Shown here one piece after another: positions 12,080-24,326 of a stretch of DNA of 64,000 bases (the first letter of the stretch is position 1; the number at the start of each line of letters is the position of its first letter). The translations under genes were made by a program, and so were the position numbers. The DNA is taken from contig JADCRB010000043.1 of the NCBI GenBank assembly GCA_021464245.1, positions 4,892,794 to 4,956,793 on the forward strand. Reading direction: 5' to 3'. Source of the stretch: Carallia brachiata (lineage: Eukaryota; Streptophyta; Magnoliopsida; Malpighiales; Rhizophoraceae). Below the pieces are notes generated by a model, which worked only from the letters and a program-made list of their open reading frames with translations, did not search any database and was not told the DNA's origin.

Positions 12080-12463
12080 TTACAACTGAATGTCCTCCAT
12101 TTCATCCTTGAGGATTCTATAATTGAATCCAGGCACTCCGTTGAGCCGACTGGCATCTGAAACTTCCACAACAGAGCAGATGCTTGGAATGAATTTGCTG
12201 TTACCTCTTCTCTTTTTCCTTTTCCAGCTCATTGTCAAGGACCAAAAACTAGGCCTTGAATGCTCACTGCTGGAAGCCATGCCAACCATCTGTCCCTGAT
12301 GATTTCTGGAGCTTCCACTTCTTTCCAACTCGAATTTCGTGAAATACTCGATCTCTTTCCTAACCAGTGATCCAACAGTGCCCCGCGTGCCTATAGCAAC
12401 CGGAGCTGTCGCAGCCATTTTCTGGGGGACCTTGGTGGTTATGGTGCTGGCTTTGTACTGCAT
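12080..12463 (-). CDS. Conserved plant protein of unknown function, about 112-127 aa
   Basis: A single-exon frame encodes up to 127 residues. Two starts are possible: at 12463, or an internal methionine at 12418 that gives a 112-residue protein beginning MAATAPVAIGTRGTVGSL. The second looks more natural, because the first 15 residues read like leader sequence. From memory, the pattern GTRGTVGSLVRKEIEYF is shared by small uncharacterised proteins in many dicots. The middle is Ser/Arg-rich with a basic KRKKRRGNSKFIP motif that could be a nuclear localisation signal. The C-terminus contains a hydrophobic-acidic segment. There is no signal peptide, membrane segment or known catalytic motif. Function is unknown. 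A 3' UTR probably lies below 12080. An intron in the UTRs cannot be excluded. Confidence 0.6.
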   Translation of the reverse strand: MQYKASTITTKVPQKMAATAPVAIGTRGTVGSLVRKEIEYFTKFELERSGSSRNHQGQMVGMASSSEHSRPSFWSLTMSWKRKKRRGNSKFIPSICSVVEVSDASRLNGVPGFNYRILKDEMEDIQL

Positions 12464-13796
12464 TGCAGTGTAACTGCAATAATCTATGGGAGGCTTCTTT
12501 TAGAAGAAAGTGGTGGTCCTATGACAATTAAGAGGTTTGCTTAAAGTTAGGGGCATCTCATTGTTGGTTTATGTTGATTAAAGCTCTAGTTGAATTGCTT
12601 TATAAAGGATGACAGCATGAGATATTTGCATAATTGGAGCCTCTGATAGGGATGTCATCATATTCATCTTGTGATTGCAATGAAAGCATGTCCATATTTT
12701 TGGGGTTAGTTTGTTTTTTTACCCCTTTGACCAAGTAAGGCATGTAATTGGAGTTCCTTTTCCACATTTGGTGGTAACACACTTGCTATAAGTTTCAGCC
12801 CTTGCCATATTAAATGATTGCATTGTTAGTATTAGCCATTAAAAGGATTAGACTTTATAAAATAATAAGTTTATTACATTGTAATTTGAAAAATTACAAG
12901 TTGGAGTTGTAGAAAAAACATTAATTCTTATATATCTGACCTTTTTATAAAACTCACAGTGTAAGACATAGTGGGATGTCTTTCATTAGTATTAGCTATT
13001 AGGCAATTAACCTTTTTCTTTCGTTTTTTTTTTCTTCATGCCTTGCTATGGGGGAAAAGAAAGGAGGCGTTTAGAGTTGATCATTATATTGAGAGAATAT
13101 TACTTGATTGCACTTTAGGTATGGTGTCATGGCTCTCATTAGCTTTTTGCTTTTGTGCATTGTCCATTACTTTGTTTGTGGAAGTATACTCATGGAAGCG
13201 ATATTATGCGGTGTAGTGGCGGAGACTCTTTTAAGTAAACTTTAGTCTTTGGCAAGTCACAAAAAAAAAAAAAAAAGGATGCAAATCAGTTCACGAAACT
13301 CCCACTCATATGAAATTTGAGAAGGGTCGATGTACGTAATCTTTTTTTTATTTGTAAAAAGAGATTATTTTTAAAATTTGAAAATATGACTACCAAGTCA
13401 CAATTAAATATCCTTTCCATTACACCAAAACTCTTCTATTGACAAACTACATAAATATTGCAATAATCTAATTAGTGGTTATGCATAACTCTAACCACTA
13501 GTTAGATTTTGCATCTCGCCCCATCCCCACACTCCCCCTCCTCCAACCCCAAACAAAAAAAATTTCTTCCCATTTAAGGGTTGACGTTCAGATTCACTAT
13601 CAAAAGAGGTCTGCACTGCACCGTTAGCGCAGAAAACTCTTCTAGAATCCCAGCCATCTACTTAGCTTTTTTTAAATGCAAGCAACATACCATATATAGC
13701 AACTGAATACAGGAAAGCTTTTGTTATGTCTAAATAGATCACTAGTGTTTGTTTAACACTTCAGAATAGTTAAGTGACATTCAACCACTTTAACAC
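12464..13796. other. Intergenic, nothing recognised
   Basis: The bases just right of 12464 should hold the promoter and leader of the minus-strand small gene. The rest has A-rich and T-rich runs and no recognisable exon. The frame at 12971-13216 resembles nothing I know. Confidence 0.55.
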
Positions 13797-13808
13797 CCAG
13801 ATTTGACA

Positions 13809-13933
13809 ACCAACAGCCTTAGAGCAACTGGTCATCGGCCGTGGTGAACAGTTAGGAGGCAGGAGCTCGAACCCCTACCTCCATTTCCCCTTCCTGGGTT
13901 TCCACGCCCTCCTAAGAACCAAAAATAAAAAAG
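13809..13933 (+). mobile_element. tRNA-derived SINE with 12-bp TSD
   Basis: A 125-bp unit is flanked by perfect direct repeats CCAGATTTGACA at 13797-13808 and 13934-13945. It carries a B-box-like motif GCTCGAACCCC near 13864-13877, about 40 bases after an A-box-like AGAGCAACTGG. It ends in an A-rich tail (AAAAATAAAAAAG). Length, promoter boxes, A-rich end and a long target-site duplication together identify a pol III-transcribed SINE mobilised by LINE machinery. Confidence 0.85.
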
Positions 13934-13945
13934 CCAGATTTGACA

Positions 13946-15230
13946 TTCTTGGTTTATGGCTAAAGGGAAGTGGAAATTGCTTGGAGATTTATTACTTTGT
14001 CCTTGTTCTTTGTATCATTGCATGCCCTTTTTCTAAAGCAAATTGTTTGTAATATCAAACCAAAATTTATCATTTTTATGTCCTATTAACAGAAAACAAG
14101 GGATGATTCAGAGTGAGAGCAATTATTGTAGGCACTTGGGGGATATCACGTTTCCTTTGTTTCCTTTTATCAGCGTTATTACAGGGAAAGACTCAATCAT
14201 ATACATTGCAAATTGTTAAACATTAAATTATTTTTTAGAGGTTGACATAAAATCATTTGTTCATTTTTTTTTTTTTTTTGGCTTGGCAGTAAGATATTAA
14301 TAAATGTGTGACTGAAGTCATATCAACACCATCTATGACTATATCTACAAAAGGAAAAATGCATCTCAAGGCTCCCACACTCCCAAGTTATTCCAACTAG
14401 TGACTTCCAAATCATGGTAAAATAACCTTATGAGACGCCAAGGGTTCTACCCCTTGACCATATCCAAGATACAACGTACAAAGAAATGTTTTCTTTACAT
14501 CCAAGCGAGCACAAAACAACTTCAGGCGCATAGAAAGTTACATTTTCTCCCATACTTTCTAGAGCTATTTAAAAGAAGATAGTCGAAGAAAGGAATGAAA
14601 GAACCCTACTTTTGGTATGTTCTTTCTCGTCAATTACGCTCACTGGCAAGATTATTCAATGTCCCACATAATAAGGTTTATTTACGACACTTTTTACTTT
14701 GGCTCATTAGGATTAAGATTTGAAGATTAGATCCAAAACTAAGAATTTAGATAACTTTACCGCTAAACTTTATTGTTAGTGGCTTATTTCCGACGCTTTA
14801 ATGCACTCTTTATTTTTAGAAATGTGTTGTGAATGGTCAACCATTTGGCCGTCTACAGTCTAGGAACTAAAAGAGAAGCACTAGAACGTGTACGCTCAAA
14901 CTGGGGCTAAAGTTCATGCCAAAAAGCAAATTTGGCAAATTCACATATTCGTATCACAGAGAAAAAATGTTGGTACATAATATTTACCGATTGTCTATAC
15001 AATGAATAACAGAAATCACATAAATATTTTGCTTTATGCCCCAAAAATTGATATTCCCTCTATAATTATTCGCTCACTATCAATCTCCCTATTCTACTTT
15101 TGTGTATCTTTTTTTTTTTCCCACCAAAAACTGTCCGAAAAAACACCTTTGTTTTCTGTTTTTCTTTGTACTTTTTTTTGGTTAAAATCTGAGTCAATTC
15201 CACGTATGAGTAACATAAAACATCCACTAG
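13946..15230. other. Intergenic downstream of phospholipase gene
   Basis: No gene is recognised. The part nearest 15230 is the 3' UTR side of the minus-strand phospholipase A I gene. The plus-strand frame at 15002-15394 runs antisense over its last exon and has no family resemblance, so it is a shadow. Confidence 0.6.
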
Positions 15231-18200
15231 TTATTGTATACGGGGAAGATGGCATGTATACCTCAGCCTCCGATGCGAAGCAAGCGCATTTTGTAGAGCA
15301 ACATCTACTCTTGCACCTTCCTGAAACAAGGAATGATACAAATGACGGACAAATTGGGATAATTCCTCCTCATCATCATCCCAAAAACCTGTAGAATGGT
15401 TCCTATTCTTCTCAGGGTCGCTATCTTCCCAATCGCTTGTCGGACTCACGGGCTCTGCCTCTTCTTCCTCTGCCTCTTCCTCTCCAATCTCAAATTTCCC
15501 GTTTTCAAAGATATTGAACTCCCCCAATCCCTGGACTGATGTCAACGGGACTTCTGAGGGATTTGCTGAAGGGCATATAACGGCTTTGGCACCGGAGTCC
15601 AAAAATGCCTTAATTAAAGTAGGTGTAGGGCCATATGTCCCTGTGCAAATTATTATCCTCTCCCTCCAAGCTCCGACCTAGGATTACGCGAGGCACAAAC
15701 AACCGCATAAACAAAGAAGGCAAGTAGACGATCAACAACAAACTACAGTATACATATAAAGATTAACAACATAAAAAGGGAAAAAAAATTTAAAGAAAGC
15801 AACTTGTCAAGATCAATCAATTATACATACCATCCATCGAACATCATCGGGTGTCAAGTGCATAGAAGGGACTGTCCTACGGAACATATATGCCCCAATT
15901 TCTTGGTCATCCTCCATTACCTAGGGCCACATGTCAACCAAACATCACAATAGAAATCCAAGTTAGCAAGTCTCCAGCTGATAACAGCAAACATTGCTTA
16001 ACTGGAAAAGGAAGTTGTCACGGATGCATACTTGTGTCTGCCGTCCTATGTAACGGTGGACCACATTTCCAACTTGAAAGTATGGCCTACAGCGAACCAG
16101 ATCAGCAATAGTTGAAACAGTGGAAAGAAGCGATGTCATCTTTCGACGGCCAGTTTGGACCATCGATAGCAAGCTAAATTTAACATTTTGAAGAAACTTA
16201 TCCGAGAGATCTCCAGGTTCAGCGACAACAAATACGTCATTCTGCCAACTAGAGAACACAAACATCTGACAAATTAGGCCACAAGGTCCAAATACAATTG
16301 TTATTATAATTGCAATTCAAAAATAGAAGAATGTTCACCTTAGTATTAAACCTGATGAATCATTTTGGAGGGCCAAGTGTACAACTCCCACTTGAGGAGC
16401 ATTTTGCAACTTCTCGTGCAAGGATCGAGTAGGTAAGGAAAACTGTTTGCGCCCTGTGGGAGACATTGGGGGCGACACAGCTGGCTTTCCAGATTGAACT
16501 CCATCCAAGCTTAAAGGTGGGACCATTTCAATTCGACCAATCCTCTGGCCAAAATCGGGACTGGCATACAATAGTGGGCTTGAGGGAAAGCTTCCAGTAA
16601 TTAGAGGTGAAGTAAATGGTGATGGAAAGGTTGTTGCTGGAGTTATCTTTCCAATTCCTGACGCTCCATGCATAAGAGATAATCTTATTCCATTGCTGGC
16701 ACAAAAAGACTCAAGTGCTCGAGCATGGTGCATAACTCTTCCTGAATCTGGGCTATGCAAAGCTTCAACAAGTAGCACATTACGCCTCCAACCTAAAGAA
16801 GGGCTCTCATCTACATGAAAGAACAGAAGATTTCTAGGTTCAGCAACAGCAGAACTCAAAATGATTAGAAGTCCAAATGAAGTTGGTGAAGAGACGCGAG
16901 CATCGGTACCTCCATGTGATACATTTGCCTTGGCGACCTGGTGAGATTTCAAATTCTCTGACAACTTATCATCATGGTGGTAAGGTAGAATTAGTCTCTC
17001 ACAAAGATTCTTGAAGGCATCAGAATTCTTTTGGATATATTCGTCAACTGCAGCTTCCAACTTCAGCCAGATTGCTGGATCAGTTTCATCCAGCTCCATA
17101 CCACAACGGTCGTCAACTGCAAGAACAAAGCATATATAATTCTGAAAAGGTAATAAGAAAAAGACTGAAAAAGGTTAGCTGGACAGCCTTAAAAGATGGA
17201 AATCAGCGGTTGTTTTACCTTAAAAACCATATTTACCTAAAGTTCAAAACTACACATACCTGGATTAAAGCGAAAGTACTGCATTTCAGGAAGCATTGGC
17301 AGCAATGTGCTTAATGCTTCCTCTACCCGATCCACAGAGCAAGCACTCTCAATCAGCACTTGCCCAGTGTCTAAATACCGCCAGCCACCTTTTCTTACCT
17401 ACAAAGACATATTTGTGAATCACGGCACAAACTACAAATAAAAGAACAAATTTGTGGATTGAAAGCCTAGAATGTCCCTTCATGTATATGCTAGCCGAGT
17501 TGCATGACTACTACATATAAATGGTTTTACTCGCCACACCAACAGAAGCAGCATTGAACTCTTGCTGTATTTTACAAGAATAAAGAGAGATTCTGAATAA
17601 ATTCGGGGATCAAAACAGAGGAAATACAAGTAGGTTTAGAATTTCAACCATCAAAAAGTGCTTTCCTTTAGATAACACTTATGAGACTACATATGGAGTT
17701 GAACTTTGTGGGATTCTTAATAAAAAAAATTTTGTTCAAAGTTACATGACTCACACACACATATTTATTTTTGTCCGGTGCTGGGTGTTCAAATCTGGTG
17801 CAGTAAAATTTGTGATGCTCTGATGTTGGGTATGAATGAGAAAAGCTAACATGAGGAACAAGGTTCTCCATGAAGATGATTGTTGCCAACACTTAGCGAG
17901 CTTGTAAAACAATGCAAAAAGATCATTGTGTAGGTGGGGGGAGGGGAGGGAGGGAGAGTCAACAATGCACCTTTGTTGGAACAGAACCACACCCAATGGA
18001 AACCAGGCAGTCAATTCTTGTATCAGGCCATAAAAGTTGTGCTTCTCTTATGGCAAAGATGGTAGGATTATTAGCCACGATAGCACCATCTTGCCAGCGG
18101 TTCATTTCTACGGTATTGTTATAAGTTAGCACAAATGCAACTAAAATATAGGAGTTAAATGTGAAATATTGAAAGACAATTTGAACAGGTATTACCATCA

Positions 18201-21200
18201 GAAAAATCATCGAGATAATATGGAGCAGCAGATGACGCTCTTATGGCTTGCCAAACACGATGCTTGCAACTCCCAATAAAAGCACAATGTCTGGAGCCAA
18301 CTGGAGCTCCTGTGGTAGGTGATCCTAGCACACCAACTCCTGAGCCTTCTGGAATTGTTAAAGGTGATTCAAATGTTCCCACAGGATACTGTATGTTGAG
18401 ATAAAAACCACAAAATGGAAAGAAAATCACTGAAACCACCAAACACTATTACTAAGAGAGAAGTATACAAGCAGCAGAATGAATAGCTTCCAATTCTAGA
18501 AATAAATTGCTTGAAATACTGAAAGCTAAGACTAATTTCAGAGTCCAACCTGATAATTTCGAAATACAAATGGTTGGGCAGGCGTCACACTGACCAAAGT
18601 CGATACAACAAAAACTTTGGGAATATTTTTTACGGACGATTCTATCAATAAGTCTCCGTCCTCATCAGCACACATTTCCTTTAACAATCTCTCAAAACTG
18701 ATCTGCACTGTGCTGCAAGACAATTTCTTATGTTGTTGTCAATGCCGAAGAAATTATCATTCTAACATTAATTGAATCAAATTCAGTATGATTAACAACT
18801 TCCAATAGATTATGGACCCTCTATGCTAAAAGATGAACCAGTAAAAAATCATCAGCCTTCTCAAGTCTTCTGTAAGATTCATTTATTTTTTGATCAAATT
18901 TGAGCACATTACTACAAGATATAATCATGCTTACACGTGTGATTTGTGGAAAAAAATTTTCCTTGACAATTTTTTAGGATACAGGAAGCAGAGAATTATA
19001 GGAAAACAACACATACTTTAGATCCATGCACGACAACTCTGAAACTCTGAGATGAACTTTGTAAAGCTGATCTAGTTTCTCTCTCCAACTTGCAGCTTCA
19101 TTGTCCTTTGGCACAGGTTCAGCAAAGACAAGTTTCCCTAAAGAAGCATGCTTGTGAAACACAATAAACAAGTTGAGCAGCAAACAGGTTACTGTGGAAT
19201 CAAATTTTTCAGCAGAGCGTACACACCAAGATTTTTGTATATTTCTTCACATTGATCCAAGGTCATTAGCTTAATACCAAGGGCAACAGCCAGCATTCCA
19301 CCTGTTGATGTACCGCATACGAGGTCGAACAGCTCATGTATCCGCTTCCCAGTACCCTTCTCAATTGCTTTAAGTATCTGCACAGTTGCCAGACCTTTCA
19401 TTCCACCTCCATCCATTGCAAGTATGCGCAGTCCTTGTTTTGCAACAGGTCTCCCTCTTATGGCACGTCTCAAATTCTCATTTTCTCCTGTACAGCACAA
19501 AATTGGCAAGTTCTTATTTATCATTCGGCTAAATGCCCCCTGCATTCAGCACGCACTAAACCAAAAACTGTATATCCATGATACCAACCAAGAATAGCCA
19601 AAGCACGAGCTGCCGCTTTATTCACACGAGGTTCAGATGTAACTGTCAACCGCAACAAAAGGTCCCGCAGGCTTTCAGAGGTTACCAGAATGCGGCGATT
19701 CTCCAAGCAGAATGCCAAATTTCCAACAACTAATAATGCTAGTTTTTGCACCTGCCAAAATATGAGCTCATATATATTGCCTTATAATACTACAATGGCA
19801 GTTGACGCATTAGGGAAGAAACATGCTTGCCTCTGGATTTTTATGGGCGCATAACAGTTTTAACGATTTCAACAAATCCTTGGTCAACATCTTTTGAGAG
19901 ACACTATCAGATGCAAAAGCCAAGGTGGCCACAACTTGCAACACAGAAATTACTTCTTCATGAGCAACTGATTTCAATACTGTTTCAATTGGTTGCATTA
20001 TATCACATTTCATCAGCTGCATTACAACAGAAATGTCTCCAGCAAGAGAGGATAGGGCACAACATGCTTGTTCAACCTAGGAGAAATCCAGCTTTTAGAA
20101 ACTTTGCTTGAAGAAAGGATTAAAAAAATATCTGGCATCATTATAGTAATGTTACTACCCATACCACATGACGATTGTCACTACTTATCATGCTAATAAG
20201 TTGTCGCACCGCATTCTCATCTTTACCAACTACTGCACGATTTCCCTGGTCTTGCATGATCTTTGCCAGTGCAGATGCCAACAAAGGGTGATGACATGAA
20301 GAAAAGCGGAATATAAGAGAGAAGAAGGCACTTAGTTTGTGTTTAGATGCCCCAAAATAAGAAGTATTCTCCATCTGCAGTTGTAGATGACCAAACATAA
20401 GCTAAAACTAAAACTTAAAATACATTTGAAAGAACATCTACAACTTCCAGAAAACCCTACCTCAATTTGCACATTGACCGATCTTAAATTTTCATCGGCC
20501 ACAATTCTAATATTAGCCAGAGACAAGTGGCGAAGATTGTGTAGTGGCAAAATTTCAGGAAGGAATTCTAATGGGTTTCCAAATAGCCTAAGAATTTGTA
20601 ACGCAGACATAGCCCTGCTAGTCATCCATAAATAAACATTATAAAAGAGAACAACCCATTTTTCACAACCTTATACAAAGAATGAATGCAAGAAATGACA
20701 TTGATTTACTTTACAAAATGACCTGAAATCAAGAAGAGGTCGAACGAGCTTGTTGTGTTCTAAAGATAACTCCACCAGTCCAACGCATTGTCTCAGTTCT
20801 ACTGCTCAGAGTTCCAACCAATATCATAAAAATGAGTAGTTTGTATAACATAGACAGCCTATACAGCAGTCGAAAAAAAAAAGGGATTGGCTTGCTTTTA
20901 AAGAACTCAACATGGTATAAAAAGAAAAGGGAAGATTCATAAAACAACAATAAGATGCATCTCTTACCAGGAACTGAAGCCAGTAAGTTGTAATCAACAC
21001 TGAGAACTGTCAAATGTTTCAGCTCACCAAGTTCAGGTGGCAAAACTGAAAGCCTATTATAATCAAGATAAAGCTTCTCGAGAAGTGGCAATCGGATCAC
21101 CTCAGCTGGCAATACCTGTCAATTGAGATGCTTTACAATCCATTTACTAAAAAATCACAGTCCTGTCACACAGCATATTCATACAGATACAATGGACTTC

Positions 21201-22422
21201 AAAAGAATTTCACTTTTAATTTTATTCTATACAATTCAAACAGCCACACACACCAATAAGTGGTAACTAATATTTCATCGCCTAACATGTATAAAAAAAA
21301 AAAATCTAAATTTTGACTGACAACAGGATTACTGAGAGCATTCCAATTTCTTACCACTGAGTAGATACTCTAATCATTCAATCCTAAATCTCCTCTTATT
21401 TCTTATTTCTTTTTGCTACAAAGGGTACATTTTAAACAAAAAGCATTCCATCACTGAATAATTTAACAAAAACATTTTCCATCGAGATTGAATGTTAATA
21501 CACTAATAAAGGGATATAGGCAGAGCATATATAACACGTTCAAGCTAACAGGCCACATATGTTCAGATTACATTTCATAAATCCATCTTAACACACGAAA
21601 GACGTGAATTCTTTGACATACGAGAATCAACAGGAAAATCAACATCATACGTCAGACTTTAGAGGGGCTCAATTCAACAGGACAGAAAATCAACACCATA
21701 ACTGTAGACTCTACAGGGGCTCAATTCAACAGGATTATCATTTCCAACATTCAAGCAAAGCCAAGAAAGAAATAATCATCAAAACCCACAAAAATTCTTA
21801 AATTACACGGCAAATCACGGTTAAAAAAACCAACATTCAACAATTGAGTGGATGGAAACCTCACCGAGAAACCTAAACCACAGAGGCTAAGCAGAGTGAC
21901 AGTCCTCCAATGTTCGCCGCAACTGGATCCAACCGCGTCCCCAACTCTGGCAGTAGCCAAATTAGACTTCAATAACCTCGTCAAAACCCCAAGTCCATCG
22001 TTCTGCGTTCCGGAACCCGACTTGGACACGATGATCCCACGCAGCGGCTCCCTCCTCTTCACCACCTTCATCTCCACCCCTACATTCCCTCCCACCTCCT
22101 CCCTTTCCTCTCCGCTCTTCAACTCCACCGTCACGCAGTCCTGCGGCAGCGGCAACGCCACCATCAGCTGCGACTGCAACCGCAGCGCCACCTGGTCCTC
22201 GTCCTCCCCAGCCGTCCAGTCCAAATCAATCCGATATCCAATCTCCAGATCTTGCGTCGGAGACAATGGAGAAGCCGACGCTGACGCAGACGCCGACGAA
22301 GACGACGTGCTCGACGAAGAAGTGGAGGACCGGTTCGGATCCTCGCCGTAATCCTCAGTCCCGTAACTCAACGACAGCCGGAAGACGTCCGACGGCCGTT
22401 TCCAGCCTAATCCCCAAGACAT
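15231..22422 (-). CDS. PLA1: Phospholipase A I-like protein (LRR + ARM + patatin)
   Basis: Seventeen exons on the minus strand: 22422-21865, 21115-20968, 20801-20723, 20614-20461, 20374-20165, 20076-19831, 19751-19589, 19487-19227, 19137-19017, 18712-18550, 18388-18196, 18107-17971, 17398-17260, 17116-16335, 16248-16032, 15920-15831 and 15677-15231. Phases agree throughout. The order is a variable Ser-rich N-terminus, leucine-rich repeats (LPLLEKLYLDYNRLSVLPPE), an armadillo-like segment, and a patatin domain with the DGGGMKG oxyanion loop, the nucleophile GTSTGG and the dyad aspartate in WQDGAIVANN. A long C-terminal region ends in an acidic stretch. Total length of about 1,300 residues suits Arabidopsis PLA I (At1g61850), a lipid acyl hydrolase linked to basal jasmonate. 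Two oddities: the intron after exon 6 uses a GC donor (AG|GCAAGC at 19830), and exons 9 and 10 carry compensating one-base indels that rewrite 19 codons (see findings). Otherwise it looks functional. Confidence 0.92.
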
Positions 22423-24326
22423 TTTTGTTGAAAGAACTCCAGGAAACCTGATCGGATCGGACGGTCAGTAATCAATCATCACGGCCAGTATCAATGGCTG
22501 GTAAATTGCTTCATTCTCGTGCTGTTTCTTGTTTTTCAAGACTAAGAAGAGAAGAAGATTGCGAGTGTTTTGCGACGACAGCGCGAGGATTATACAGATT
22601 TGATTAATGGTCGGAGTTCATGAGAGTTCACAAATGAACGGCGGAGGTCGCGGTGGCTGTTTCGGCAGCGGCGGCGTTTTGTGGCCGTCGATTTGACATC
22701 ATCCACCTGATTTCGATTTATTTATTTATTTATTTTCCGTTGAGTGGGAAGATTTCTTTGGAGGGGCTTTGGGGGGCTTATATAAAATCGTACACACCGC
22801 AATGCGTGTGATTTACGTTTGATCGCATCCAAACGGTGCCGTTTTATTGTTGCATTATTGTTATCATTATTATTTTCTTTTTAGGTTACAATAAAGACTG
22901 AAAAATAAAAATAAAGTCTATCAAAAAGTTTAAATATAGTGTTTTAATCAATTGTTCTAAAAGTACGAGACATTCATAATTGTCATTAATTTAAATGATT
23001 ATGAATAAATGGTTAATTAGAGCTTTTATTTCCATCAAACGTAAGTTTAGTGCAATAAATTTACCTGTAAACTAATGAGTTGTTGAAGTTGTTTTCACGA
23101 TTGAAAATTTCGAGTTTAATTTTAGTCAGAGCTAATTAATATATAAAAAAAAATCTACTTGTAGATTAGCATGAATGTAATACTAAACCATGTGGTTTTG
23201 TTATGAGTTGTTGAGTGAAAATAAACATTTGCCATCATCCTATTAAGGATATTTTAATTAAGCTCTTATTCATAAGGAGGGACAATCCATAAACGACATA
23301 TTGGGGTGTTGTAGATTTCAAATTTGAACAAATTCTAATTCCTCAAAACATGCCTCAATTGGTAGGTCCGTCTCCCTCACCTAATTATTTTCTTGTATTT
23401 TTCAAAGCCATTGTCCAATATTTATTCCACTGGGGAACACCAACATTGAAACAACCAAAATTGTATTCATATGGAAAACAACTGGGTTACCGTGATGATG
23501 ATGACAACCACGATAGCCGGCTTAAATGGTCTCCACCAATTGCCTAATTTGGAACATGTTGCATGACTCCAAAACTAAAAAAAAAAAAAATACCATCCAA
23601 ATTTTATGAGAAAGACTGATTATGACTAAAATTTGGCAAGGCTCAAACTCCTCTTAATTTTTGATTCAAAATCAAGATACCGAGAAAATTCTACTAAACT
23701 CAAATTACAAATCAACTTGTTGTGATAACAAAAATAAACTCTTTGTCATAAAAAAAATAAAGATACATACATCTAACTTTTTTTTAAATCTCGCATCTTT
23801 CATAAGCTGTTTTTTTTTTTTTTGTCCATTAGAACTAATATACCACATTTGATAAGAAGAGCAGAAGGAACGAGACTGAAGTTCGAACCGTAAATCTATT
23901 GGTTAGAGGGGTATTTGCATAAACGAATCGTGCACCATATCTGCTTCCTTGTATAACTGATAGTAAAATTAGATTATGTGCCTGTTGGTGAGAATATTCA
24001 GTTTCGGGAAACAAAGAGTACCATCACAATGGCCTTTCTCATTGTAGACAATGCAAGCATTGAAAAATAATTCACTGCAAGTGAATGTTGTCTGAAACAG
24101 AAACTTCCCATCATAAAACTAAATTGCCATTTGCTTACTAGAATCCAATGACTGCCATGGCCTACCTTCCAGTTTGCTATATAAGCCAGAAATACGTGCT
24201 GTAATAGCTAGATATTTTAACCAATACCCGATTCCAATTTTGAACCGTCTACTAAAAATTAGAGGTTTTGCACTACTTGGCATAAGCATACTACCTGGAG
24301 GCACTTATGCCCCAACAGACGCATAA
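22423..24326. other. Phospholipase promoter side and intergenic interval
   Basis: 22423 to about 22720 is more GC-rich and should hold the leader and proximal promoter of the minus-strand phospholipase gene. The rest is AT-rich. The stretch just below 24327 is probably the 3' UTR of the deaminase gene. No exon is recognised, and the frames at 23350-23547 and 23661-23852 resemble nothing. Confidence 0.6.

Noticed and set aside
15002..15394. 130-residue plus-strand frame
   Set aside because: Overlaps the last phospholipase exon in antisense. Low-complexity, with no domain.
21848..22351. 167-residue plus-strand frame
   Set aside because: It is antisense to exon 1 of phospholipase A I, which has clear family sequence. 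The open frame comes from base composition.
23870..23910. GTTCGAACC motif suggesting a tRNA
   Set aside because: No acceptor or anticodon stem partners could be formed around it.
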